Part shown: positions 1-8,639 of the stretch, piece after piece
How positions within the stretch are numbered: position 1 is the stretch's first letter
Layout: every line of letters starts with the position of its first letter
DNA from: an uncultured Lentisphaerota bacterium
GTDB lineage: Bacteria > Verrucomicrobiota > Kiritimatiellia > CAIQIC01
DNA: 64,000 nt
Assembly (NCBI GenBank): GCA_903912445.1
Contig: CAIWHP010000026.1
Coordinates: 58,847 to 122,846 of the forward strand
Direction: 5' to 3'
Position numbers and translations under genes: made by a program
Notes under the pieces: generated by a model
Seen by the model: the letters and a program-made list of their open reading frames with translations, nothing else
Told to the model about the DNA's origin: nothing
The model's database searches: none

Positions 1-77
1 ACGACGAGCGCGCCGCGTTCGTCACGGGCATCACCGTGGCCGTGGATGGCGGTTTCACCTCCTCCTCGGGTGTTTGA
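1..77 (+). CDS. C-terminal end of a short-chain dehydrogenase/reductase (5' part outside window)
   Basis: The frame from base 3 is open to TGA at 75-77 and ends in FVTGITVAVDGGFTSSSGV. A VTG followed by VDGG near the C-terminus is the usual end of SDR-fold NAD(P)H oxidoreductases. The N-terminal Rossmann motif and catalytic Tyr-Lys lie outside the window, so the substrate cannot be read. Next to GH115 and uxaC it could act on a uronate or hexonate (KduD/UxuB-type step), but that is inference from position only. Confidence 0.75.
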   Translation, partial: DERAAFVTGITVAVDGGFTSSSGV

Positions 78-129
78 TGTTTTCCAGGTGCTATAGAAAG
101 ATCCAAAAAATAGTTCAGCGAAAGATAAC

Positions 130-1578
130 ATGATGAAATCACGAACAGGAATGCTCTTTGCCGTGGCGGTGGCCACGTGCAGCGCGGCGATAGCCACGGT
201 GGCTGGGCCGCAGATCGATACCTCGGCGGAGCGCGCGAAGACCGCCTTGAACCCGGGCCTCAAACAGCTCGGCACGCTCAAGCCGCGCAGTGCGAACGAA
301 ATCGCGGGCTCGAACTGGACGCTGGGTTGCGAGACGCTCGACCGCGACTTCGCGGACTACCAGCAGTACAAGGGTTACATCGTGCCGCTGGGCATCAAGA
401 CCATCCGCCTGCAAGGCGGCTGGGCCAAGACGGAGAAGGTCAAGGGCGTCTACGATTTCAGCTGGCTGGACACCTTGATTGATGACGCGCGCGGGCGCGG
501 CCTGAACATCCTGCTGGAGACCGACTACGGCAATCTGCTCTACGAAGGCGGCGGCGGCGCGGACCTGGCCGGCGGCTTCCCGACCTCCGAGACGGCGTTG
601 GCTGCGTGGGACAAGTGGGTCGAGGCCATGGCCACGCGCTACAAGGGCAAGGTCACCGACTGGGCGATGTGGAACGAGCCGGATATCAACAAAAAGCACA
701 AGCCGCAGGACATCGCCACCTTCAATATCCGCACGGCGGAGATCATCAAGCGCGTCATCCCGGAGGCGCGGGTCGCCGGCCTCTCGCTCGCGAGCTCGAA
801 CCCGAAGCTGCTGGAGAGCTGCCTGAAGGCCCTCGCCGAGCAGGGCAAGGTGGAGCTCTTCCACTGGTTCATCTACCACGGCTATGCGATGAACCCGGAC
901 AGCTCCTATAAGAACGTCGAGGAGCAGAAGGCGACGCTGGCAAAATTCTCGACCAAGGCGAAAATGCGGCAGGGCGAAAACGGCTGCCCCTCGGAGAAAG
1001 CGACGCGGTTCGCGCTCTCCAACCATCTGTGGACACAATCCAGCCAGGCCAAGTGGGACCTGCGCCGGATGCTCGGCGACCTCGGCCACGACGTGGAGTC
1101 GGCCGTCTTCACCATCTGCGATTTCAACCACACCGGCCGCGAGATCAATCGCAAGGGTCTGCTCCATGCGACCGCCGACAAGCAGGTGGATGGGATCAAA
1201 CTCGCCTATTACTCGGTCCAAAACTGCGTCGCGGTCTTCGACGACACGCTGGAGCGCATCAAGGAGCCGGCCATCACTGTGACGTTCGACAAGGCCACCG
1301 CGAGCTATGCCTACCGGAACAAAGCGACCGGGCATAACCTGATCGCGCTGTGGGACAACTCCGGCACGCCGGACGACGCGTTTGTGACGCGGCCCGCGCA
1401 GGTTGTGGTCAAGGACCTCGCCATTGCCGAGCCCGTGTGGGTTGATCTGGTCTCCGGCCGCGTCTACGAAATTCCGGCGGAAAAGATCCAGCGCGCAGGC
1501 GGCGTCATCACCTTCAAAGACTTGCCGCTCTACGACGCGCCCGTGCTGATCGCCGAAAAAGCCCTGTTGAAATTCTAG
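130..1578 (+). CDS. Secreted GH39-like (clan GH-A) glycoside hydrolase
   Basis: A 482-residue protein with an N-terminal signal peptide (about residues 1-26) and a TIM-barrel region from about residue 55. The clan-A acid/base is visible as the Glu of MWNEPD (E183) and the probable nucleophile as the Glu of RQGENG (E283). A small beta domain ending in LPLYDAPVLIAEKALLKF closes the protein. It resembles GH39/GH5-type retaining enzymes acting on beta-linked pentoses; exact family and substrate are not certain. Two paralogues lie in the window: the C-terminal half of the 1592-4984 fusion and the 30525-32066 gene. Only 13 bp separate it from the next gene, so the two are probably co-transcribed. 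Two ATGs (130, 133) are adjacent and either may start it. Confidence 0.78.
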   Translation: MMKSRTGMLFAVAVATCSAAIATVAGPQIDTSAERAKTALNPGLKQLGTLKPRSANEIAGSNWTLGCETLDRDFADYQQYKGYIVPLGIKTIRLQGGWAKTEKVKGVYDFSWLDTLIDDARGRGLNILLETDYGNLLYEGGGGADLAGGFPTSETALAAWDKWVEAMATRYKGKVTDWAMWNEPDINKKHKPQDIATFNIRTAEIIKRVIPEARVAGLSLASSNPKLLESCLKALAEQGKVELFHWFIYHGYAMNPDSSYKNVEEQKATLAKFSTKAKMRQGENGCPSEKATRFALSNHLWTQSSQAKWDLRRMLGDLGHDVESAVFTICDFNHTGREINRKGLLHATADKQVDGIKLAYYSVQNCVAVFDDTLERIKEPAITVTFDKATASYAYRNKATGHNLIALWDNSGTPDDAFVTRPAQVVVKDLAIAEPVWVDLVSGRVYEIPAEKIQRAGGVITFKDLPLYDAPVLIAEKALLKF

Positions 1579-1591
1579 CCGAGGGCATCCC

Positions 1592-4500
1592 ATGAAACGC
1601 CACGTACTCCAACTTTTTGTCGCTCTGCTGGCGACCCATGCCGCCGCCTTCGAGCTGGCGTCGCCGCAACGGACCGCCACACTCTTCGTGCCGGCGGGCG
1701 AGCCGGAGTGCGTGCGGCTCGCGGCGGCGGACCTCGCCAGCGATGCACAGAAGATCACCGGTCACGCGCCGACCTTTGCGCCAAACGAGGAAGCGGCGAG
1801 TGTTGTCCTCGCCTCGCTGAATCGGCCGGAGTCCGCCGCGCTGCTGGAAAAAATCGCGCCAGGCTTTGGTGACGGGCTGAAGGGCAAGTGGGAAGCCTAT
1901 CGCGTCGAGACCATCGGCGGACGGCTCATCATCGCCGGCAGCGACGAGCGCGGGACAATGTTTGGCCTCTATGCGTTCATCGAGAAATATCTCGGCGTGG
2001 ATCCGCTCTATTACTGGGCCGGACGGCCGCCCGCCAAGCGGCCCACGCTGGCCTGGGACAGCGTTAAGCTTTCCGCCGGCGAGCCCTCCTTCAAGTTCCG
2101 CGGTTGGTTCATCAACGACGAGGACTTGCTCACCGAGTTTCGGTCCGGCGGCGGCGAGCGACGGCTCGACTATAAGTTTTATCACCAGGTGGTCGCGCCC
2201 GAGGTCTCGGCGCGCATCTACGAGGCCGCGCTGCGGCTGCAGATGAACCTGATCATCCCGGCCTCGTTCGTGGACATCCGCAATCCTGCCGAGGCACGGC
2301 TGGTCGAGGACGCGGCGCGACGCGGTCTGCTGGTGACGATGCATCATGTGGAGCCGCTGGGCGTGAGCGCGTTCGCCTTCGACAACTACTGGAAGGATCG
2401 CGGCGAGAACGTGCCGTTTGCCATCACGCAGCACCCCGAAAAGTTCCGCGAGATCTGGCGCGACTACGCGCAGCGCTGGGCCAAGTTCGGCCCGCAGGTG
2501 GTCTGGCAGCTCGGCCTGCGCGGCATCGCCGACCGCCCGGTCTGGCTGGCCGATCCCAACGTACCCAAGTCCGATGAAGGCCGCGGCAAGCTGATCTCCG
2601 ACGCAATGGCCACGCAGTGGGAAATCATCCGCAGCGTGGACAAGCGCCCGCAGCCGCTCGCGACGACGACGCTCTGGATGGAAGGAGCCGCGTTGCATGC
2701 GGGCGGGCATCTGAAGTTCCCCGCAGGCATGTCGGTGGTCTTCTCCGACAACAGCCCCGGCTGGGAAATGCAGGACGATTTCTACAACGTGAAGCGCGAG
2801 CCGGGCCGCGACTACGGCATCTATTATCACCAGCAGCTATGGAACGTCGGCCCGCATCTGGTGCAGGGCGTCTCCGTCTGGCGGACGCACAAGATTTTTA
2901 AGGAAGCGGTCCGGAAGGGTTCGACGAATTACGCGATGCTCAACGTCTCCAACATCCGCGAGTTCGTGCTAGGCATCGATGCCAGCGCGCGGCTGTTGCG
3001 CGACTTTCCGTCCTTCGATCCGGGGAAATATCTGACCGCGTGGTGCGAGCAGCATTTTGGGAGCGAGGCAGCGGCCGCCGAAGCGGTCTACCGCCAGCAC
3101 TTCGCGACGTTCCTCGCCAGCCATGCCACCAACACCCGTGCGATGCTGGATGGCGAGTGGATGACCGCGGGTGTGAAGCTGGCGAAGGCGCTGGCCGTCC
3201 GGCTGGAAAAGGGTGGCAAGTCCGACGGCAAGACGAAAGACCTACTGAGGAAGCTGCGCCCGGAACTGGAAGCGCAACGCGGGGTGGACAGCTCGGCAAA
3301 GGCGCTGCTGGAGCGTCTCGACGGCGAGGCCAAAACCTTCTTCGAAAACAACCTGGTGGCACAGCACAACATCATGCTCGGCCTGTTGCGCTGGGTGGAG
3401 CACGTTGCGGAGGCCGACCGCGCCCTCGACGCCGGCGATGCGGCGGAAGTGACGCGCCACATCCAGGCGACCAAGGAGGGCCTCGCACTGATCGACGCGG
3501 GCAAGGCCCTCGCCAGCCGCGGCGAGTTCAAGGATTGGTATCGCGGCGACCGCAAGATGAACTGTGCGCAATTGGGAGAGCTGACCGCGAAGCTGGAGGC
3601 GTCCCTGCCGCGGCTCGCCGCGTTGCCGGCGGTCAAAGACCGGAAACCGGTGCTGGACGATTTTCCCCTGCTCGGCAAGCTGGCGACCCGATCGGCGCTG
3701 GAGATCAAGTCATCGTCGTGGTCGGTCGGCGGCGAGACGCTCGACCGCGACTTCGCGATCTACGCCAACTACAAGCAGTACCTCGGCCCGCTCGGCGCGA
3801 AGGGCCTGCGCGTGCAGACCGGCTGGGCCAAATGCGAGAAGCAGCCGGGCGTCTATGACTTCGCGTGGCTCGACGAGGTCGTCAACGATGCGCGCGCGCA
3901 GGGCGTGCAGCCGTGGCTCGAGGTTTCCTACGGCAACCCGATCTATCCCGAGGGCGGCGGCACCGGGCTCGGCGCCGGCCTGCCGAAATCGCCGGAGGCC
4001 TTGCGCGGGTGGGACGCTTGGGTCAAGGCCATCGTCCTCCACTTCAAGGACCGCGTGCCGGAGTGGGAAGTGTGGAACGAGCCCAACGGCGGCCACGGCA
4101 TCACGGCGGAGGCCTTCGCGGAATTCTATCTGCGCACGGCGGTGATCATCCGCACCGCGCAGCCGCAGGCGCGGCTCTACGCCTTCGGGCTGGCCGGGGC
4201 GCCGGTGCCCTTCGCCGAGACGCTGCTGAAGCTGGCCAAGGCGCGCGGCCAGCTCGGGCTGATCGATGCGATCACCTACCATGGCTATCCGCACAATCCC
4301 GACGCCACCAGGGACGTCGAGGCCATGCGCGCCCTGGTAGCGCGCTACTCCGACAAGATCGAGGTGCGCCAAGGCGAGACCGGCGCCCCCAGCGGCAAGA
4401 CCGTCGGCGCGTTGAGCAAGCACGAATGGTCGGAGCTGACGCAGGCCAAGTGGGATCTGCGCCGGATGCTCGCCTATCACGGCAAGGACGTGCCGTTCAA

Positions 4501-4984
4501 CCTCTTCACGCTCTGCGAGCTCAAGTACGCGCAGAAGGGCATGAGCGGCATGAACCGCAAGGGCCTCCTGCAGTGCAACGACGACATGACCGTAGCCCGA
4601 CCGAAGTTGGCCTATTACGCCGCGCAGCGCGTGTTTGCCATCTTCGACGACACGCTCGTGCGCGTCCGCGACTTCAAGGGGACCGTCTCGGAGTATGAGC
4701 AGCTCGCGGCCTATGGCTATCGCAAGCAAGACGGCGCTGCGCTCGTGGCTGCCGTCTGGTTGAGCGGCGCGCCGCCGACCGAGTCCAAGCTGGTCACGCC
4801 ATTGGACCTGACCTTAGCACCGGCGCAGTTCACCGCGCCGGTGCTGGCCGACCTGCTGACCGGCGAAGTCCGCGAAATCCCGCGCGACCGCTGGTCGGCT
4901 GCCGACGGCAAGGTGACGTTCAAACAGCTGCCGCTCTATGACGCGCCCGTGTTGATCGCCGAGAAGGCCATGTTGAAATTCTAG
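1592..4984 (+). CDS. Fusion protein: GH115-like alpha-glucuronidase + GH39-like hydrolase
   Basis: An 1130-residue secreted protein. After a signal peptide (MKRHVLQLFVALLATHAAA), residues 20-680 match the neighbouring GH115-like protein at 4998-7166, including RGTMFGLYAFIEKYLG and FRGWFINDEDLLTE. GH115 enzymes remove (4-O-methyl)glucuronic acid from xylan. Residues about 700-1130 match the GH39-like protein at 130-1578, with acid/base E830 (VWNEPN) and nucleophile E929 (RQGETG). The GH39 half has lost its signal peptide and joins through a short linker near residues 680-705. Neighbours on both sides are the separate one-domain versions, so this is the fused centre of a tandem duplication. Both domains look complete and could act together on glucuronoxylan. 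Confidence 0.85.
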   Translation: MKRHVLQLFVALLATHAAAFELASPQRTATLFVPAGEPECVRLAAADLASDAQKITGHAPTFAPNEEAASVVLASLNRPESAALLEKIAPGFGDGLKGKWEAYRVETIGGRLIIAGSDERGTMFGLYAFIEKYLGVDPLYYWAGRPPAKRPTLAWDSVKLSAGEPSFKFRGWFINDEDLLTEFRSGGGERRLDYKFYHQVVAPEVSARIYEAALRLQMNLIIPASFVDIRNPAEARLVEDAARRGLLVTMHHVEPLGVSAFAFDNYWKDRGENVPFAITQHPEKFREIWRDYAQRWAKFGPQVVWQLGLRGIADRPVWLADPNVPKSDEGRGKLISDAMATQWEIIRSVDKRPQPLATTTLWMEGAALHAGGHLKFPAGMSVVFSDNSPGWEMQDDFYNVKREPGRDYGIYYHQQLWNVGPHLVQGVSVWRTHKIFKEAVRKGSTNYAMLNVSNIREFVLGIDASARLLRDFPSFDPGKYLTAWCEQHFGSEAAAAEAVYRQHFATFLASHATNTRAMLDGEWMTAGVKLAKALAVRLEKGGKSDGKTKDLLRKLRPELEAQRGVDSSAKALLERLDGEAKTFFENNLVAQHNIMLGLLRWVEHVAEADRALDAGDAAEVTRHIQATKEGLALIDAGKALASRGEFKDWYRGDRKMNCAQLGELTAKLEASLPRLAALPAVKDRKPVLDDFPLLGKLATRSALEIKSSSWSVGGETLDRDFAIYANYKQYLGPLGAKGLRVQTGWAKCEKQPGVYDFAWLDEVVNDARAQGVQPWLEVSYGNPIYPEGGGTGLGAGLPKSPEALRGWDAWVKAIVLHFKDRVPEWEVWNEPNGGHGITAEAFAEFYLRTAVIIRTAQPQARLYAFGLAGAPVPFAETLLKLAKARGQLGLIDAITYHGYPHNPDATRDVEAMRALVARYSDKIEVRQGETGAPSGKTVGALSKHEWSELTQAKWDLRRMLAYHGKDVPFNLFTLCELKYAQKGMSGMNRKGLLQCNDDMTVARPKLAYYAAQRVFAIFDDTLVRVRDFKGTVSEYEQLAAYGYRKQDGAALVAAVWLSGAPPTESKLVTPLDLTLAPAQFTAPVLADLLTGEVREIPRDRWSAADGKVTFKQLPLYDAPVLIAEKAMLKF

Positions 4985-4997
4985 CCGAAGAAATCCA

Positions 4998-7166
4998 ATG
5001 AAACTCCATGCGCTCCCGCTTTTTGTCGCTCTGCTGGCGACCCATGCCGCCGCCTTCGAGCTGGCGACGCCGCAACGGACCGCCACACTCTTCGTGCCGG
5101 CGGGCGAGCCGGAGTGCGTGCGGCTCGCGGCGGCGGACCTCGTCAGCGATGTGCACAAAATCACCGGGCAGACTCTTCAGGCCGGTGAGGGTGAGGGCTC
5201 CATGGTCCTCGCCTCGCTGAATCGGCCGGAGTCCGCTGCGCTGCTGGAAAAAATCGCGCCAGGCTTTGGTGACGGGCTGAAGGGTAAGTGGGAAGCCTAC
5301 CGCGTCGAGACCAGCGGCGGACGGCTCATCATCGCCGGCAGCGACGAGCGCGGGACGATGTTCGGGCTGTACGCGTTCATCGAGAAATATCTCGGCGTGG
5401 ACCCGCTCTATTACTGGGCCGGACGGCCGCCCGTCAAGCGCGCGACGCTCGCGTGGGACAGTGTGAAGCTCGCCGCCGGCGAACCCTCCTTCAAGTTCCG
5501 CGGCTGGTTCATCAACGACGAGGATCTGTTGACCGAGTGGAAGGAAAGTGGCGGACAGCGTCAGATCGACTACCCGTTCTATAAACAGGTGGTGCCGCGT
5601 GACGTGATGCGCGCCGTGGCCGAGGCGCTCGTGCGTAGCCGCTGCAACCTGATCATCCCCGCCAGCTTCGTGGACATCATCAATCCGCCGGAGGAGGCGC
5701 TGGTGCAGGAGTGCGCGCGCCGCGGCGTGTTCCTGTCGCAGCATCACGTCGAGCCGCTGGGTGTGAGCGCGTTCAGCTATTTCAATTACTGGAAGAAGCG
5801 CGGCAAAGATCTGAAATATTCCTATTTCAGCCATCCGGCCGAAGTGCGCGAGGTGTGGCGCGTCTACGCGGAAAAGTGGGCCGCTTATCCGAACGTGATC
5901 TGGCAACTCGGCCTGCGTGGCATCGCCGACCGGCCGATGTGGATGGCCGATCCGAATACGCCGCAGTCCGACACCGACCGCGGGCGCCTGATCTCCGAGG
6001 CGATGGCGGCGCAGGTGCAGATCCTCGATGAGGTCACGCCGCGCCAGCCGCGCTATCTCTCCACCACCCTCTGGGCGGAAGGCTCGGCGCTGAATCAGAA
6101 GAAGCTGCTCACGATCCCGGCGGGGACGATCATCGTCTTCGCGGACAACTCGCCGGGCTGGAAGTGGCAGCAGGACTTCTACTCGACGCCGCGCGATCCG
6201 CGGAACACCTACGGCGTCTATTATCATCATGGGCTGATCGGGTCCGGCCCGCATCTGGCGCAGGTGGTGGGTCCGCACAAGACGTTCGCGTGCCTGAAGA
6301 CCGCCATGGAACAGGGCGCCGGGACGTATGCGATCTTCAACGTAAGCAACCTCCGCGAGTTCGTGCTGGGCATTGATGCCTCGGCGAAGATGACGTGGCG
6401 CATGGACACCTTCGATCCCGGAACCTGGCTGGCGGAGTGGGTGCGCAGCCGGTTCTCGAAACAACAGGACGCGATCGAGAAAGCATATCAGGTCTATTTC
6501 AACGCCTGGCAGATTCACGACGTGCAGCAGGTGCCGTTTCTGATGGACGGCCAGATGTTCGGCGCAGGCCATAGCGGTCTCGGAGAGATCGCAAAGAAGC
6601 TCAAGGAGAAGAAAATCAGCGGCGGTGTCGGCCCGGAAAAAGACCAGCGAGCGGTGAGCAAACCAGAGCTGGCCAAGGCTGCGACCTCCCATGGCGGCGA
6701 TGCGTTCTGGTCGGGCCTGAACGACATGCATCCGCGCAACCTCGGGCGGCGCGAAACACTCAAGCATTTGGCGGCGCAACAGGCCGGACTCACCTTGGCC
6801 TTGCTGCACGCGCGCACGGCGGCCGCGACGCTGCCGGAGCGCGAGGCAGCTTTCCTGCGCGATAACCTGATCTATCAGGGCACCATCATGCTCCAAACCG
6901 GCGAGTGGCTGGAGTCCGTGCTGCGGGCGGGCGCAGTGCTTGAACTCGGCGAAGTTGGCGTTTGTGCCGAGGAACTTGCGCGTGCCGAAGCCGCGTTCGC
7001 GCAGCTTCCGGTTCTCGCCCAAGACTATTGCCGGGGCCCGTGGGAGAACTGGTATCGCGGCTGCAAGAAGCTGAATGTGGCAGCCACACTGCAGAAAACC
7101 CGCGACGTGCTGGAACAGGCGCGGAAAGCGCAGACGCACGCCGCGCAAAGGAAGGGCAAGCCATGA
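4998..7166 (+). CDS. GH115-like xylan alpha-1,2-glucuronidase
   Basis: A 722-residue secreted protein with signal peptide MKLHALPLFVALLATHAAA. The GH115 signature region (GTMFGLYAFIEKYLG, DPLYYWAGRPP, FRGWFINDEDLLTEW) lies in residues 100-190, followed by the barrel and a helical tail. The family releases glucuronic or 4-O-methylglucuronic acid from xylan side chains. The first about 120 bases after the start are almost identical to those of the 1592-4984 gene, showing recent duplication or gene conversion. The stop overlaps the start of uxaC by ATGA, implying translational coupling of uronate release to uronate catabolism. It lacks extra C-terminal domains seen in longer GH115 proteins. Confidence 0.85.
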   Translation: MKLHALPLFVALLATHAAAFELATPQRTATLFVPAGEPECVRLAAADLVSDVHKITGQTLQAGEGEGSMVLASLNRPESAALLEKIAPGFGDGLKGKWEAYRVETSGGRLIIAGSDERGTMFGLYAFIEKYLGVDPLYYWAGRPPVKRATLAWDSVKLAAGEPSFKFRGWFINDEDLLTEWKESGGQRQIDYPFYKQVVPRDVMRAVAEALVRSRCNLIIPASFVDIINPPEEALVQECARRGVFLSQHHVEPLGVSAFSYFNYWKKRGKDLKYSYFSHPAEVREVWRVYAEKWAAYPNVIWQLGLRGIADRPMWMADPNTPQSDTDRGRLISEAMAAQVQILDEVTPRQPRYLSTTLWAEGSALNQKKLLTIPAGTIIVFADNSPGWKWQQDFYSTPRDPRNTYGVYYHHGLIGSGPHLAQVVGPHKTFACLKTAMEQGAGTYAIFNVSNLREFVLGIDASAKMTWRMDTFDPGTWLAEWVRSRFSKQQDAIEKAYQVYFNAWQIHDVQQVPFLMDGQMFGAGHSGLGEIAKKLKEKKISGGVGPEKDQRAVSKPELAKAATSHGGDAFWSGLNDMHPRNLGRRETLKHLAAQQAGLTLALLHARTAAATLPEREAAFLRDNLIYQGTIMLQTGEWLESVLRAGAVLELGEVGVCAEELARAEAAFAQLPVLAQDYCRGPWENWYRGCKKLNVAATLQKTRDVLEQARKAQTHAAQRKGKP

Positions 7167-8362
7167 CCGCTTTCATCCATGAAGATTTTCTGCTGAAGAC
7201 CGCGGCGGCGCGGCGGCTCTATCACGGGCATGCGGCGGGAGTCCCGATTGTGGATTATCACAATCATCTCGACCCACACGCGCTCGCCGAAGACCGGATG
7301 TTTGAAAACATCACGCAGCTCTGGATCGCGAGCGATCCCTACAAGCACCGCGCAATGCGCATCGCGGGCGTGCCGGAGCGGCTCATCACCGGCGCTGCCA
7401 CCGACCGCGAGAAGTTCGATGCGTGGGCGGCGACCGTGCCGCTGACCGTCGGCAATCCGTTGTTCCACTGGACGGCGCTGGAACTGCAGCGCTGCTTCGA
7501 TATCGGCGAGCTGCTGTCGCCGGAGACGGCCGCGCGCATCTGGGAGCAGTGCAACGAGCGGCTGCGAACCAAAGCCTGCACGGCGCGCCAGCTCATCGCC
7601 CGCGCCAACGTCGAGGTGCTCTGCACGTCCGACCGGCTCACCGACGATCTCGCCGCGCACGCCCAGCTTGCACAGTCGGATTTCAAGACGCGCGTGCTGC
7701 CTTCGCCGCGCGACGCCGAAGCGCCCGATGCCGCGCGGCTGGATGCCTTCGCGCACCTCGGCTGCCGGCTCGCCGATCATGCGGTCAACCGTTTCGACTC
7801 GGAAGCGTTGCGCGCGTGCGCCCGCGAGTACGCCCGGCGCGGCTGGATGCTGCAACTGCACTTCGGCGCGCAGCGCGAGACCAGCACGCGCCTGCGGCAG
7901 CTCGCCGGCCCCGCCGGCGGCTACGCGACCATCGGCAACGCCTGCGACATTCCCGCGCTCTGCCAATTCCTGGACGGTCTGGAGCGCGAGGGCTGCCTGC
8001 CGCGCACAATTCTCTACCCGCTCAACCCGGCCGACTTTGCCGCCATCGCGACGCTGACCGGCTCGTTCGCGGCCGATGGCGTCCGCGGCAAAATCCAATG
8101 CGGCCCGGCGTGGTGGTACAACGACCACGCGCTCGGCATCCGCCAGCAGCTCGACGCCCTCGCCAGCTACGGCCTGCTCGCGACGTTCATCGGCATGACC
8201 ACCGACTCGCGCAGCCTGCTCTCGATGGTGCGTCACGAATATTTCCGCCGCGTGCTGTGCGACTGGCTGGGCGACAAAGTGGAAGCCGGCGAACTGCCGG
8301 CGGACTTGGGCGCGCTGGTCCGCGCCGTCTGCCACGGGAACGCGAAACAATGGCTGGCCTAG
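7163..8362 (+). CDS. uxaC: Uronate isomerase (glucuronate/galacturonate isomerase)
   Basis: A cytoplasmic amidohydrolase-superfamily enzyme that converts D-glucuronate to D-fructuronate and D-galacturonate to D-tagaturonate. ATG 7163 overlaps the upstream GH115 stop, and translation begins MTAFIHEDFLL as in the family. Metal-ligand motif DYHNHLDP (H33, H35), the NERLRT segment, ARRGWMLQLH, ILYPLNP, CGPAWWYND and TDSRSLLSMVRHEYFRR are all present. At 399 residues it is about 70 shorter than the E. coli enzyme. The loss falls between VLPSPRD and ARRGWMLQLH (about residues 180-225), where E. coli has a long helical insertion. Catalytic motifs survive, so it is probably active. Its place after GH115 genes fits glucuronoxylan use. 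Confidence 0.93.
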   Translation: MTAFIHEDFLLKTAAARRLYHGHAAGVPIVDYHNHLDPHALAEDRMFENITQLWIASDPYKHRAMRIAGVPERLITGAATDREKFDAWAATVPLTVGNPLFHWTALELQRCFDIGELLSPETAARIWEQCNERLRTKACTARQLIARANVEVLCTSDRLTDDLAAHAQLAQSDFKTRVLPSPRDAEAPDAARLDAFAHLGCRLADHAVNRFDSEALRACAREYARRGWMLQLHFGAQRETSTRLRQLAGPAGGYATIGNACDIPALCQFLDGLEREGCLPRTILYPLNPADFAAIATLTGSFAADGVRGKIQCGPAWWYNDHALGIRQQLDALASYGLLATFIGMTTDSRSLLSMVRHEYFRRVLCDWLGDKVEAGELPADLGALVRAVCHGNAKQWLA

Positions 8363-8381
8363 AAGCACGCAGATAGCTTGA

Positions 8382-8543
8382 GGACAGAAAAATGCAGGAC
8401 AGAAAAACAACAGCGCAGTGGAAAACAGCTCTGCCTCCCCATTTTTCTGCCGTCGAAAAGGAAATCGCCCAGACCAGAGGCAACTTCCGGCGAACGCGCG
8501 GATGGTTGGAAGCAGTAGGCAGAAAGATGGCGGCAGAAAAATG
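8382..8543. repeat. Short dispersed CAGAAAAATG-type repeats
   Basis: The gap after uxaC holds GGACAGAAAAATG (8382-8394), GGACAGAAAAAC (8397-8408), GGCAGAAAGATG (8518-8529) and GGCAGAAAAATG (8532-8543), plus the inverse ATTTTTCTGC at 8441-8450. No credible gene fits here. The role is unknown; such AT-rich direct and inverted copies may be a genomic repeat family. Confidence 0.55.
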
Positions 8544-8573
8544 CGGAGTAATACGATCTGATTCGTGGCAGCG

Positions 8574-8624
8574 GTTTCCAAGCATTGGAAACGGCACACG
8601 CTGGTTTTTCCAATGCTTGGAAAA
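8574..8624 (+). promoter_or_regulatory. Phased palindrome pair before the sialidase-like gene
   Basis: GTTTCCAAGCATTGGAAAC (centre 8583) and TTTTCCAATGCTTGGAAAA-type (centre 8615) are near-perfect 19-bp palindromes of the form TTTTCCAANNNTTGGAAAA. Their centres are exactly 32 bp apart, and the second centre is 25 bp before the ATG at 8640. The same spacing recurs at six other sites in the window, which suggests protein binding on one DNA face. Confidence 0.7.
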
Positions 8625-8639
8625 GTGTAGAGCAGTAAC

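Noticed and set aside
79-130. A phased palindrome before the first GH39-like gene
   Set aside because: Only a half-site TTTTCCAG near 80-87 is visible, with no partner 32 bp away.
139-1758. Long minus-strand open frame opposite the first glycoside hydrolase, and many like it across the window
   Set aside because: The frames mirror GC-rich coding codons, are Arg/Ala/Gly-rich and have no domain motifs, while the opposite strand encodes clear enzymes.
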